A stretch of 64,000 nucleotides of DNA from Pseudovirgaria hyperparasitica (GCF_010093815.1 NW_022985581.1:26368-90367); one strand, 5' to 3'; shown: positions 45,055 to 56,635, counted from the first letter of the stretch. Notes: generated from the sequence alone by a model not told the origin. Translations and numbers: made by a program.

Positions 45055-45987
45055 CTACCATACTGCAATCGACACAGCCGTAAGTGCTAACGTCGTGATC
45101 CAGTAGACGCATTGAGTGATACCGCTTCGCGCAGCTGCAGAGTCATCGTCTGTGGATGTATTCGATGGATAAGCAGGCAGTTCTGGCTGCCGGCTGCCGG
45201 CTGATATGTTGCTTGGTGCTAGACAGAACGCCTTTGTGTATCCACCCGAGACCGTCGAGCTTCCATTGAGTGGCACGTCCAAACTTATTACTGCTACATG
45301 TGCCTGACGCACGAATGTATCGTATGCCACCACAATCTGAGCTGTGTCTAAATCGGGGCCCTCTAGCCGAACGCTCTGGAATCGAGTCGCCAGATACCCG
45401 TCTGGCATGTTCATATCGGGCAGGTTCGGAATCGTGCATATGTCGTTCCCATCCGTGAGATTGACCGGATCTCCGATGGAAATATGGTTTGGCAGCGTCA
45501 TCCCGCATGCCGTCGCAATCTCGCTCTGACGGTATGCATTTTGGCACGAGCCAGGTGGAGGGGAGAAATTATTCAGCACCTCCAGGCATTCCTCGCTCAG
45601 CACTCCCTGACAACTTTCGTTACTGTCCATAGGATTCGTACTTGTTGCATTCACCAGGCCGAAATCATAAATGCAGGCCTGCGCTGAAGGTCTGTCAGTC
45701 ACATTGGGAGGCGTAGAGATGGACTCTGGCCAGCTGAGAAAGGCGTAGGAGTACACCGCGCCACGTGTATCGTTCGATTCGACAGCCACACTGTAGTATA
45801 GTGGGAATGTGACGTCTTCTGATGTGCCGAAGGAAAATTTGAAGGAGCCCGTAGCATTGAAGGAGCCTTGGGAGATGTCAATGCTGTCAAATCCGCATGC
45901 GGAATAAGGTGGTCCGGTTGCATTCTGTGCTTGAGCGAGGTACAACAGAAGGGCTGCTGGGAGCCACGGCAGTTGAAGAAAATGCAT
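45055..45987 (-). CDS. GPI-anchored secreted protein, unknown
   Basis: Single-exon gene of 310 residues that I do not recognise. It has a signal peptide (MHFLQLPWLPAALLLYLAQA). The C-terminus has a Ser/Asp-rich stretch, then SGITQCVYWITTLALTAVSIAVW, a typical GPI attachment tail. About ten N-X-S/T sites and eight or more cysteines (YSACGFDS, QACIYDFG, NESCQGV, EECLEV, GSCQNAY, TACGMT) suggest a disulfide-rich cell-wall or membrane-surface glycoprotein. The motif PPGSCQNAYR may help family searches. It could be a clade-restricted surface protein or effector-like protein. Confidence 0.8.
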   Translation of the reverse strand: MHFLQLPWLPAALLLYLAQAQNATGPPYSACGFDSIDISQGSFNATGSFKFSFGTSEDVTFPLYYSVAVESNDTRGAVYSYAFLSWPESISTPPNVTDRPSAQACIYDFGLVNATSTNPMDSNESCQGVLSEECLEVLNNFSPPPGSCQNAYRQSEIATACGMTLPNHISIGDPVNLTDGNDICTIPNLPDMNMPDGYLATRFQSVRLEGPDLDTAQIVVAYDTFVRQAHVAVISLDVPLNGSSTVSGGYTKAFCLAPSNISAGSRQPELPAYPSNTSTDDDSAAARSGITQCVYWITTLALTAVSIAVW

Positions 45988-47055
45988 TATTATCTGGTAT
46001 ACTAGTAGTTAGCATACATGTCTGCAGTGAGGGTCTCTCTTTGTTATAACATATCTGATGTTCGTTTATCACCCAGATCGGCGATGATCCATGACTGGGC
46101 TAGCTAATTACTTGTAGTATGGCTCTGCAATTATCCATGTAGTTCCAACAATCCAACAGCTGCACGTCAGTATCTGACATTTGCCCCATAATATCACGGA
46201 CAGTTATCGCTGTGCCACAAGCGGGCACTGTTAGCGAACACAGCTCTTAGTTGTCCAACAGCTTACAATAATCGATACATAGTCCGCAGATAGTCTTTGT
46301 TTACATGTTTGATGTATGAGGTCATATCGTCCGTATGCAGTAGCATGCGTGATCGCTGATTCCGCTCATTTGTTCCTCGATACAGACCTCGCTATCTACA
46401 GGTCTGAAGCCTGAAGGGAACATCATCACCAAACTAGTTAAAGTTTGACGTACGCTATCTGATGACATGCATCCATCAGCATTTCAGTGTGCTGCGATAT
46501 GCAGCTATGTCAAACTCAGTACAAACATGGTCGAGGCTGAACACTTATCAAAAACAGTTGCTTGATGTGTTCTCGGTGCATAATAAATTGCATGTGTATA
46601 GGACTTCATGTTGGAATGATGGCGGCCGCGCTGTTTTCCATTATTCTTTCAAGAATACTTGAAGTCGAATTCAGGCTGTAAATCGATGATTCAACTCATC
46701 GTTCATGGATGCGTCATTCTTCAATCTAAGCACAAGTGTGATCAGCATCGCGCAGAGAATGAATGAGTTCATGATGGGCAACGGTCACATGCAAACGTTC
46801 GATATGGTGTTGCCGCGAGCAGACTGCATAATTGATCGAAAAAGCAATCAATTCACTTTCGTATGAATACTCAATACTAAGTGTCCCGAAAGATAGCAAC
46901 CATTAAAGCAGGTCTGGAGGAAGTCAAAAAGGGTCAGCCGATTGTCTGATCTTATATCAAGCGAGCCCCCAAAAAGCTTTGACCACCAGGTCATAGTGGA
47001 TGTCGACGTCCTACCAACACAGGTTTTTAATGATTTCCTCACGTACTACACATCA
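45988..47055. promoter_or_regulatory. Divergent intergenic region
   Basis: About 1.07 kb between the GPI-protein gene (-) and elp4 (+). It is mildly AT-rich; no supported gene is seen. Confidence 0.4.
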
Positions 47056-48347
47056 ATGTCTTTCCGCAAACGCAACGTCGCTGTCTCACGTGCTCCATCT
47101 GTACCCAGTATATCACCACCTGAACCACTCCTAGCAGCCAAGGATGCGTGGCCAAACCCAACAATACCCGGCGTGCGTCCTTCACCCATCGACGGTCGTC
47201 CTACGACGTCAACAGGTATTCTATCACTCGACGCGCTCCTTGCTGGCCACGCAGGCCTCGCGCTAGGTAATTCGCTGCTCATCGAAGAGAATGGCACCAC
47301 AGACTTTGCAGGGACCTTATTGAGACTTGTGGCGGCTGAGGGCGTCACGCAAGAGCACAAGGTTATAGTTGTTGGCGTAGGAGAGTCATGGGGAAGGGAG
47401 CTGCCCGGGTTGGTCGATGTTTCCGATGAGAGTGGAAATTCGAGCAAGAATATGGAGAGGAGAGAAGAGGACAAAGAGAGAATGAAGATCGCGTGGCGGT
47501 ATGAGAGACTAGGAGAATTCGGGGCTGAGAAGAGCAGAGGTGCGTCGTGTCTCTGCTATTCAATGTACATAAAACCACTGCGAACATATCAATCGTACCA
47601 GGCTAGCATCATGCTGACCACTTCAATCAAGGCCCAACCCCACAAGATCGCCTGCCATCATCGATATCCCCAGGATCTCCAGCACCAACATCACAAAGCG
47701 TATTCACACACACCTTCGACCTTGCCAAACGCCTCATAATGCCCTCTCCAAGCCCAATAAGCTACATCTCCATCCACTCTACATCTGAAAACCCCTTTCC
47801 AGCAATTCTCTCCGCCATCCACTCACAGATCCTGACCTCTCCCAATTCTGTGCACCGCATCCTCATCCCAACGCTCTTTTCCCCTTTCCTTTATCCCCCT
47901 GCCGCTGCACAGCCAACCCACGTCCTCCCCTTCATACACGCCCTCCGCGCCCTCCTCCGCCGGCACGCAAACACAATTCTCGTCACCACACTCCCGCTCA
48001 GCCTACACTCGCGACGAACAGGTCTCACGCGCGCCATCGAAACACTCTGCGACGGCGTCATCGAACTAAGCCCCTTCCCGTCACATACGCATGCCGAGAC
48101 ACTGGCTAGCAGCGGTGCGGCGACAAAGGAGGAGGACAAGCCGCAGGGAATGCTGAAGGTGCATCGGCTACCGGTCTTTCATGAGAGAGGAGGGGGCGGG
48201 AACGTGAATCTAGGTGAGGATTTGGCGTTCACGCTTAGCCGGCGGAAGTTCTTGATCAAGCCTTTTAGTCTGCCACCAGTGGAGGGTGATCTGGAGGCCC
48301 AACAGGGAGCAGGTGCGGATCTACAGGCGAAGGGTATGGAGTTCTGA
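47056..48347 (+). CDS. elp4: Elongator complex subunit Elp4
   Basis: RecA-like subunit of the Elp456 ring of Elongator, needed for modification of wobble uridines in tRNA. Exons are 47056-47539 and 47632-48347, giving 399 residues. The PAXNEB-family start is seen in SFRKRNVAVSR and TSTGILSLDALLAGHAGLALGNSLLIEE. Splicing out 92 nt gives SRGPTPQDRLPSS followed by VFTHTFDLAKRLI, the expected core. HRLPVFHERGGGG and LSRRKFLIKPFSLPPVEGD mark the C-terminal part. The length is in the usual range. It converges with the hexokinase gene. Confidence 0.9.
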
Positions 48348-48603
48348 AAAGGTGTAGAGACCGCCACACGGCGGATAAGGGCCTCCTACATGAATCTGGG
48401 CGCGATAATAGGGTATTTCGAATGCTATATGCCCAATATGGTCCTCCTAGATGCTCCGATGAAAGTCCGGTCCAAGCCGCATTCTCTGACAAACAGAAAG
48501 ATCCACGATTCTGAAATCTAGATTTGTCAAACACATGCTCAACAACGTTCTACTTCCTCTCGAACATGTCTTCCAAACATACCAATATCTAGAACAAAGC
48601 CCT

Positions 48604-50295
48604 TCAAGTCCTACTAACCATCATTCCAGCGAGCACTGCAGCGCCAATAATCCCTCCATCACTTGCAGCCTTCAGCACGACTCTCTTTCCTTTATTTCGC
48701 GCCGAACCGTTCCGCACAAGCTGGTCCAGCCAATGTTGGCAAGTGCTTCTATACAGCGGGTAGCCAGCCATGGTCTTTCCCGTAAAGGCAACTACCATAT
48801 CGCACTTTGGTTCTCCAGGTCCGGGATTTCCCTCCCGGGAAAAGCGATCGCCATTAAAGTCGTCCAAGGCTAGTTCCTCGACACATCCTAGTAGGCCTAT
48901 GACTGCTGCTGCCACGAGAGCTGAAGCACGTGCTTGAACAGCGAGGGCAATACGACTCAGGAGTACGGCATGGTGAGGTGACCATGCAAATGCAGGATGT
49001 GAAGGCGGGAAGGTCGAGTTCAGAACGCTGGTAAGGAGTACGGGGTCTGCATCAGCGACGGAGGTTGCAAGAAAGTTGGTGGATATGGCGTTCTTTTCGA
49101 GTAGCGTAGGCGGAAATTCAAATTTGCTTGTTGCGTGCCTAGTGGTAATGTCGATGAAGGCGAGGCGAACCATCTCGCCAAGGTAACGTCCAGCGGTCAT
49201 ATATTCAAATGGTTGAAAGCCAGGGACTTCAGAGTTTCTACTAAGATCATCATCCCAAGACGTGATGACACCTAACTTTTTCATCGGTTCGTCAGCGCCC
49301 CGAATAGTCCATTCGGTGTTGATAACGATCTTGGAGTCTTCGTAGTCGAAGTTCTTGGGGAGAGGTGCCGCTCTTCTCTTATCGTCATGTAGATACTTCA
49401 ATTTCATCGGTATAGTGGCATTGCATCCGGTGCCTACAATAAGTCCCATGGTTGTCTTGCTATTTGTTGTTGTTCTCGTAGCGTAGGCAAGAGCGCTGAA
49501 CGTAGCTACGGTATCATTCGTGATGGCAGCGATCTTCAGGCGGGGAAGCCTATGTATCTTCGATACTCCGGTTCCATTACTGTGGATGACGACGTTCCCG
49601 TTGGCGTCAGCACAGTGCCGAGAATAACCGTCGAGAAGAAGGTCTCCTAGGCTAAGTCCTTGTTTGATAGCGAAGCCTTTGCCCATACCCATCAATATAC
49701 CCTCATTCATTGATGTTTGTCTGAAGTAATTGTCAGGACCTGCCTCGATCATAGCAGGATAGTGGTGGATAGGTCAGACAGGCAGTACATACGCTAAGGG
49801 GAAACTGAAAGTGATACCAAGTGGAAGTTCTTTACCGAACAAGTTCTCATCCGAAGCATCGCTGAGGGCATCCGTCAGGACTTCGGCTATGCAGTCACCA
49901 ATCCAAGAGAACAGGTCTTCGGCCTGATCCATCTTTAGGTGATCAACAATAGGCCATGTCTTATCATGTGACTTTATAATCTTGGCCGTCGATACATCTT
50001 CGGCCTCAGCAATGCGCTGAAGTGGTATGTTGCCCAGGAGCTCGATGATACCAACACGTAGATTCGTGCCACCAACATCGATAGCAAGATAGCGACCAGA
50101 TTCCAGACCAGTCGGAAGAACAGTGACAGGGGTGGCCAGAAAATGTTCCGTGGAGGTTTTTGCCAGGTCTCGGTACGTTGCAGTGAATTCAGTGCTAAGC
50201 TCGTGCAAATGTGTTGTATTCAGAAACCAGGTCAGCGGTCTGACGGCCTCGTCGAGTGCAGTCTGGTCGTACGTGATGGCCTGGGGGTCAGCCAT
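48604..50295 (-). CDS. Atypical hexokinase / N-acetylglucosamine kinase-like
   Basis: Sugar kinase of the eukaryotic hexokinase family, 539 residues, exons 50295-49793 and 49720-48604. The ATP-binding motif is LAIDVGGTNLRVG, the sugar-site FSFPLAQTSMNEG is created by splicing, and the catalytic Asp lies in AAITNDTVATF. GTGCNATIPMK and NTEWTIRG are present, and the C-terminal adenosine loop is VLKAASDGGIIGAAVLAGM. The usual hexokinase WTKGF is replaced by MGKGF, which keeps the Lys. This and the GTGCNAT block place it with divergent fungal members (XprF/HxkC or Nag5-like GlcNAc kinases) rather than the glycolytic enzyme. The ATG at 50295 was chosen; upstream frame lacks ATG. Confidence 0.85.
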
Positions 50296-51404
50296 GGCAG
50301 CGTGCTCTATGACTAGACCTAGATAGAACAAAGAATAGTCGCGAACACTAGACAGCCACTCCGGAGAGATTTGCGATACCTCGTGCAGTACTGAGGCTAT
50401 TAGATATGTACCTCCAGTGAAAAGAGTCTATTATGCAAGGCGGAAAGATTATTGCCCGACTCGGGCACCAGCTACTAGGTATCCTACTTTGTGCGGCACT
50501 TGGAGTCGGTACCAGCGAGGGACGAGCTGTGGACGATAGTAGAGACGAGAAGCAGCGCGATCAAGGAGATCTGTGGCGTGTGTATCTGGTGTATCTCCTC
50601 GCAAGCCGTTGTTGTATTCAGGCGGTATCAGGTTGGTTGCATCCACAAGGGTCCTTTAGGTCCGTCTCTGGGCAAGGATAAGAATCCCGTCCCCGTCCCA
50701 GTCCATTACAATAGTGCGCCGTTCTGGTCTGAGTGAGGTCAATAATAGGTGGACCACGCGCTGGGCGGCTAAGTGACATGCCCAGTCACCACTACTACGG
50801 CCTCATCAACTGTGCGTTGACTGTCTTGTGCTTTGGTGTTTTGGAGTGGTAGACTTGACACAAGCACGGACGATCTATGGTTGTATGGCGTCGCCGTTGT
50901 GGTAAAAGAGTAATTAGCGAAGTAGCATAGTTCGTCCATGGTTATTCCATTCTGCCTGACTAGAGATGGGGACGTGGCTGTTTGCCTAAGCGTATTTCAG
51001 CAGCGCCTTCGAACTGGCGGGGCGGAGATGGGAGCGGCCAGGACAGTGAGGGAGAGCGTCCAAGACTTGGAGAGGATGAATGATGGATGGAGAGAGCGCG
51101 CACAGGAAAGCTGGTGAAGTCACAAGTCACATCCAACCATGAATGCATGTGGTGGTGGAAGCTACATACTGGAAGATACAAGACGAAGCTATCCGGATCC
51201 AAGGCTCAAGGTTTATATGCGCGCATGGATGCTGCAGCCATTCGTCGTTAATCCATCATACCTCGCGTCGCCCTCGTTTCTGCTTCTACATCTCCAAGTC
51301 TCGAATTCCTCTACTCAGCAAACCATTGCGCTACCCCTTCGAATTCTATAATTACTCTGTTCTCGTCTTTCGCCTAGCCGCAAACCCGCACTAGACGTTC
51401 GAAC
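50296..51404. promoter_or_regulatory. Bidirectional intergenic region, kinase / GILT
   Basis: About 1.1 kb between divergent genes. No supported gene or structural RNA is seen. Confidence 0.4.
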
Positions 51405-52239
51405 ATGAACGAGAAGCAAGCTTCTTTACCGCAGCCGGCGGCTTCAGCGATCAGCCCAAGAAGGTCATCTCGTGGTCGTTACCATGTCGCCACGTTCGGC
51501 ATAATAGCCATCTTCTTCCTCTTTACCAGACATATATATCACTGGAACATCTCAAGCTATCGCTCGAGTGTCCGCAGCTGTCATGGAACCTTTCAGCCAG
51601 AGCCACGCATTACAGCTCGGAAGGTTGCTCTCGAGGCACATGTAATGTAACTTCTATCTCCAATACCAGCATGTCCAGCTATCTTCGTCACTAATTTCGC
51701 ATAGGTCAAAATGCCCCGACGCTCGAGACTGTCTCCAAAAACTCATCCTCCCTGTTATGGCAAATGTGTCTGACAAGGTAGACTTCACTCTCTCCTTCAT
51801 AGGAAAGGTCACAAATCACGACGATGGAGTTGAATGCATGCATGGGCAGACTGAATGCTTAGGTAACATTATCGAGTTATGTGCTGCCGATGTCTACCCT
51901 GATCCTAAAAGCTACCTCCCCTTCACGAATTGCCTATCACAACGATACAGGGACATTCCGAATGAAAGTCTACTGAAGGACTGTACTATGGAGTACGGCC
52001 TAGACTTTGACAAGATCAACCACTGCATGAGTAAGGATGACGGCGCCTATGCAATGGGATTGTTGAGGGACAGCGTTCAAAGGAGCAAGGATAACGGTGT
52101 CAAGACTAGCTGCACAATACGACTAGAAGGCAAGACTAGATGTGTAAGAGACGGTGGCAAGTGGAAAGATTGCGAGGGAGGTAATAAGCCCAAGGACCTA
52201 ATCGAAGAGATCGAAGAGCTATATAATAGCTCGTCTTAG
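51405..52239 (+). CDS. GILT-family thiol reductase
   Basis: Gamma-interferon-inducible lysosomal thiol reductase family; these enzymes reduce disulfides in the secretory or vacuolar lumen. Exons are 51405-51646 and 51705-52239, giving 258 residues. The N-terminus has one hydrophobic signal anchor (ATFGIIAIFFLF, about 29-40). The active-site region reads LEAHVMSKCPDARDCLQKL, formed across the intron; it has C-x5-C, not the C-x2-C of animal GILT. The family signature CMHGQTECLGNIIELC is intact (near residue 124). The second donor choice (AT|GTAACT instead of CAT|GTAATG) is required to keep frame. It converges with the NECAP gene, 157 bp away. Confidence 0.88.
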
Positions 52240-52395
52240 AGACGTATATACGTATAGGTCGGTTCTCTTACAAGCATATTACTGGCGTTCGAACAGGTAG
52301 CGGTGGCATGGGGCTCGGCGAAGCAAATTTGCATGTCGGAGGCTTCGTAGCCGCAAGGGTATATTCATTCATCCACAGACAAATCTCGTTCCATC

Positions 52396-53259
52396 TTACT
52401 GAAATTCGCCAAACTCGCCATCGTCAAATCCCAATTCTTTGGCTTCCTTGTTCGGGTCCGTCGACGCACTTCCATATTGCATATTCCGACTCCTCCTCCT
52501 CCTCTCACTTTTGACAGCGCTCGCGCTGGGTGGTGGTGGTATCAACGGGAATGCTCCACCACCACTCGTAAGCGGCGGCTTCGATGTGAACTTTGACAGA
52601 CCTTGATCCTCACCACCACCAGTCGCCGTCATCGTACTCGATCCTGTATTCCTCCCTCTTCTCCCTCCAATCTCTACTTTGATTGTCTCTCCCTCTTTCA
52701 AACTGTAATCGCGCTTCACGTCACTTTTCTGCTCTCCTGGCCCTCTACTTGACCCGGGCTCAGCTGCGCCCTTCTTCTGCAGCCCAAGCACCCTCTGCGC
52801 ATCTTGCAGCGCAATGCTGAAATCCACTGCTTCAGCTCGTTCCTCGAATCCCAGCCCCAGCACTGCCTTCCTCCCATCGCCGACTACTCGGATCGCAAAG
52901 AAGCGCGACGAGTCAACCGCCGGCTCTACTGCGCCTTCGTCTGTATACGGCACCGCGGCGAACAGATTCCCGCTACTCGCTTCTTCAAGTAATACGTTCA
53001 CTGTGACTTTCTCTTCTTGTGCATGATCTGCCGTGCTAGCGCTGGCTTGTGTGGGGATTGCAGTCTCGACAATGCGTAATCGTGCAGTGAAGATCTCTTG
53101 CGCTGTAGGATTGCCCACAGCTGTCCATTGCGAAGCTGAGTGCCCTTTTGTGCTGCGCAGAGGTGGGATTTGGTAGATGTGGGCGCGGGGGCAGATGTAG
53201 AGGACGCGTTGGATGGCGGTTGCGGGAAGGGCTGCACCTGTTAGTGGGTCCGTATCCAT
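52396..53259 (-). CDS. NECAP-like endocytic adaptor protein
   Basis: Single exon, 287 residues. The N-terminal PH-like NECAP domain (PF07933) is recognisable: RVLYICPRAHIYQIPPL, FTARLRIVE, SSRFFAIRVV and AVDFSIALQDAQRVLG. Proteins of this family bind AP-2 and help clathrin-coat formation. The C-terminal half is low-complexity with Pro-, Gly- and Arg-rich parts, and ends DDGEFGEFQ, an acidic-phenylalanine motif of the kind that binds adaptor ear domains. The ATG at 53259 is the first in frame. Confidence 0.9.
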   Translation of the reverse strand: MDTDPLTGAALPATAIQRVLYICPRAHIYQIPPLRSTKGHSASQWTAVGNPTAQEIFTARLRIVETAIPTQASASTADHAQEEKVTVNVLLEEASSGNLFAAVPYTDEGAVEPAVDSSRFFAIRVVGDGRKAVLGLGFEERAEAVDFSIALQDAQRVLGLQKKGAAEPGSSRGPGEQKSDVKRDYSLKEGETIKVEIGGRRGRNTGSSTMTATGGGEDQGLSKFTSKPPLTSGGGAFPLIPPPPSASAVKSERRRRSRNMQYGSASTDPNKEAKELGFDDGEFGEFQ

Positions 53260-53868
53260 GGCGTGAATGTGATGGTGTGAAGAGAGGGAAGATGTTCAGC
53301 CAAGGTGACTACCGAGCTTCGATTGAGATCTGAAGTCTTTTCGGTGGTTGGGGGTGACTGTGGCGGGCGGTGGTGCTGCTATCCAGATATCTCTGAGGGG
53401 GCTGCGGGCGTCGACGTATTACTAGGTAGCTACTTGGCCCGACGCTACGTGTTGACTTAAAGACAAGAATGAGCCAGTTGTTAGCCTACAACATGGCATG
53501 ATCTATAATCAACAGCTTTTCTGGAGTTTTTATCACATTTCCAGGGATACTCATAACTCCTGATATGTTTAGATGGAGATGGGCATTGTCGATATGTGGA
53601 TCAAGAAACAAAAGGGTAGAGTGATGCTTAATGAATGCTTGGGGTATAGATCATAAAAAGAGGGGCACAGAAAGGCATTATTGCTGGCGCGTCCAGATGG
53701 ACATACCATAATTACTTGATTGTTGTTGCTACATGCTAATCAAGCGCATTCACTATTATCATCTGTTTGTCGATGAGACTCTATTCCTTCTTCCGTTGAT
53801 GTAAATGTATCGAGCGTCTATACTACTCTATATCTCTAATCTATCAAGCATGTTACGGTCATGTCACC
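53260..53868. promoter_or_regulatory. Intergenic, NECAP promoter
   Basis: 609 bases; nothing coding is seen. It is AT-rich toward 53800. Confidence 0.35.
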
Positions 53869-54833
53869 TTACACACCAGCTTCGCCTGCCTTGTATTGCT
53901 TGAATCCGTCCTGGGCCGCGTCCTTTACTGTCACCTTGCCTTCACTGTCCGTATGTGTTAGCATAAGCATACACGTGGTCGAGGGATACCTACACAATCT
54001 CCTTGACTTTGGCCGCAATAGACTTGAAGTCTGCAAATACGGTAAAGGGGATCTCTTCGCGCACACAGTAATTGATAAGATCCTTGCCCTTCTTTGCGAA
54101 CAACAGATCACTTTCACGCGCAGCAGAAAGATCCGACACACCGTCCCCAGCGTAGAACATGATGGGTCGGATGTCGTCAGGTAGCTGGCCGTACGGACGC
54201 AGAGTAAGGGACTTGTCATGACCAAATCCGCTCTCGTCATGGAATTGGATATCCCAACCATTCTCCTCGTCAATTTTCTTTCCTGGTCGGGCCTTAACGT
54301 CGTTTGCTACAACTTCGATCTTCTCCGAATCGGGTCCGATAAGGTTCTTCAAGAGCGCACGAATGACGGGGACCATACCAGACGAGAGTACGACGACTGG
54401 GACATTGTTCTCAAGAGTCCACTCGAAGAAGTCCTTGAAGCCAGGGTCGAGCTTGATGTTCTTGACTAGCAAGTCAATACACTCCGGAAATGGGGCTGTG
54501 ACACTGTCCAGCATCTCCTGGAACGAATCTCTGAAGGTGATCTTCCCTTCGAGGGTGTCGATGTTGCCCTGACGGCGCTTCTCGACTCCATAGCCAATAT
54601 TATCAGTCTGTCCACATTAGACATTGATGCAATTGTACAATTGATCAATACCGATTACCATATAGTCATTGCCTGTGAAAGGTTAGATTGTCAAAAGTCT
54701 ACGGCGCATTTGAGATGCTATGATGCTGGCAAGGCCACTGACTGTCCTGTAACGTGATCGTTCCATCGAAGTCTGTGAAAAAGATTGCTTTTGGGTTTGT
54801 CTTCATAGCCGGAAGATCTTGAATGGACCCCAT
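53869..54833 (-). CDS. HAD phosphatase, YNL010W/Pyp1-like, with a 14-nt exon
   Basis: Small-molecule phosphatase of the HAD superfamily, close to yeast YNL010W (Pyp1, a polyol-phosphate phosphatase) by remembered sequence. Exons are 54833-54743, 54672-54659 (14 nt), 54607-53994 and 53944-53869, giving 264 residues. HAD motif I is FFTDFDGTIT. The micro-exon completes QDSNDYMTDNIGYG. Other blocks are PFPECIDLL, LDPGFKDFFEW, VVLSSGMVPVI (motif II), DESGFGHDKS and YAGDGVSDLSAARESDLLFAKKGKD (motif III/IV). The last intron extends the end to KEIVEGKVTVKDAAQDGF instead of stopping at KEIV. It is divergent from she9, with 306 bp between start codons. Confidence 0.9.
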
Positions 54834-55139
54834 GATGGTTATATATAATTATTGACGCAGAAATTCAGTTTTATCTGGTCTTAGATAATGGAGCCAACGA
54901 CAGAACTTCACTAAGCACTAATAATGATGTTTGAGGGCTGAGTTTGCATTTGGATGACCGTGAACTTCAATGAAGAGGCAAGCCAAGCCAACCCAACCCA
55001 CCAGCTGGGCAAAATCTACCCAAGTACCGGCAGTACTAATTAGTGGGCGGATCGGATGCCGTTCCGTAGCTCGGTTGTTGCAAAAGTCTGGTCCAACACC
55101 GCAATTCATTTTCGCCGTAGTGTATAGAACGAGCAAGTC
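54834..55139. promoter_or_regulatory. Short bidirectional promoter, phosphatase / she9
   Basis: 306 bp separate the two divergent start codons. No TATA box is obvious. CCAAGCCAACCCAACCCA-type direct repeats occur near 54983-55002. Confidence 0.5.
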
Positions 55140-56635
55140 ATGCGGCCCTTGGTCCAGTATGGCTCTCGTTCCACCAAGAATCTCAGTTGCTTCTCCATAG
55201 TGACAGGGCGAGCGCCACTGGCACACTTGAATCCCGCTCGCGCGACGAATCCTCCACCATCTCTTCGACGCCAATTTAGAGCTCTCTCATCACGGCCGCA
55301 GATACCAACGCCACTTGCAGCACTCTGGCAACGATGTCCCACTGATGCGCAGAACTTTCGCGCCTTCCACGCCTCTACGCGTGCTCTCGACGCCGACAGT
55401 AAGAAGCAGGAGGTGGAGCCAAAATTAGCAGAGGAAGCATTAGAATCTGATCGGGACAGCACCAGGGAAACCACTCGTGACTCGCCGATAGACGCTCCCA
55501 TCTCATCAATTACCCCTAGCGCTACCTCTCCAGCCTCTGAAGAGAGTCTTCCTTCTAGTAGAGATCAGCAAAGATGGGATTCGTCGAAACGCCTAGCCCA
55601 GCTCATGGAGGAAGCTCAAGAACGAATTGCCATCCTTACACACAAGGTCAACAATTACACTGGAACAGACTACTCTGGTATACAAGAGCTCCGTCAGCAG
55701 ATAAAGGAGCAAGGTAGGCTTAGATGAACTCAGGGCAGGTCCGCAGAAGCTGATTGGGCCGTTCAGAGGACGAAGTCAAAGCCAGGAGAGCCGCAATCGT
55801 TGGAGCAAAGCACGCCCTTGATGCAGCATTTGCTCAAAAAGCTACGTCGCAAAAGGAAGTGGTCGGACTGCTTGAGCGCAAGCATTCGTGGTCAGACTCA
55901 GATCTGGAGCGATATATGTCGTTGGTGAGATCTGAGCACTTAAACGACCAAGCTGTTCAAAATGCAAAGGACAAGGTATCTCAAGCAGAGCGAGATCTAG
56001 AGGAGGCGCGAGCCCAATTGGAAAAGGTCGAGAGGAAGCAGTATCACGAGGAACAGATATGGAGTGATACAATTCGACGAAACAGCACGTGGGTTACCTT
56101 TGGCCTTATGGGTTTCAACGTACTAGTACTCCTCGCTTCAATTGCCTTGCTTGAGCCTTGGAGACGGAAAAGATTAGTCCGTGAGATTCGATCTGCTCTC
56201 GAAGAACACCGACCAGTCTTGATATCCACCAATGCAGAACTACCAGCCCATACACCTGACACCCCAGTGGATTCAGTCGTTGAATCATCGAATGTTACTG
56301 TGGAAGAAGTCTGCGGTGTAGAGATAGACTCCAGAGGAGCAGAGGCCGATACTGATAGAAACATCCAGACGAGCCCGATCATCGAACCCAAAGCTGATCC
56401 CGAGCCAACGCCAGATACGGGAGAAGACGAACCGCAAGTAATTCTCAATGATGCAGCAACAGCTCGTACACCGTACGACCGAGTGGAAGAGCTCAAGTCC
56501 TTTGTTGCAGATCTCTTCAGTGAAGGTACTGTCACTATACGGCAGGTAGATATTACAACCTGGGTCTTAGAAGGCTTCACGGTGGGTGCTGCTGTGGTCG
56601 GTCTCCTTGTTGTACTCATGAGATCTACATCCTAA
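55140..56635 (+). CDS. Mitochondrial inner-membrane protein She9/Mdm33
   Basis: Protein that shapes the mitochondrial inner membrane. Exons are 55140-55713 and 55767-56635, giving 480 residues. The N-terminus is basic and Ser-rich, as in a presequence. A Ser/Glu-rich spacer leads to the conserved coiled coil (AQLMEEAQERIAILTHKVNNYTG; KARRAAIVGAKHALDAAFAQKATSQKEVVGLLERKHSWSDSDLERY), which is joined exactly by the intron. The first membrane segment is WVTFGLMGFNVLVLLASIALL and is followed by the family motif EPWRRKRLV. A second hydrophobic segment ends the protein (GFTVGAAVVGLLVVLM). The length matches fungal She9. Confidence 0.92.
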
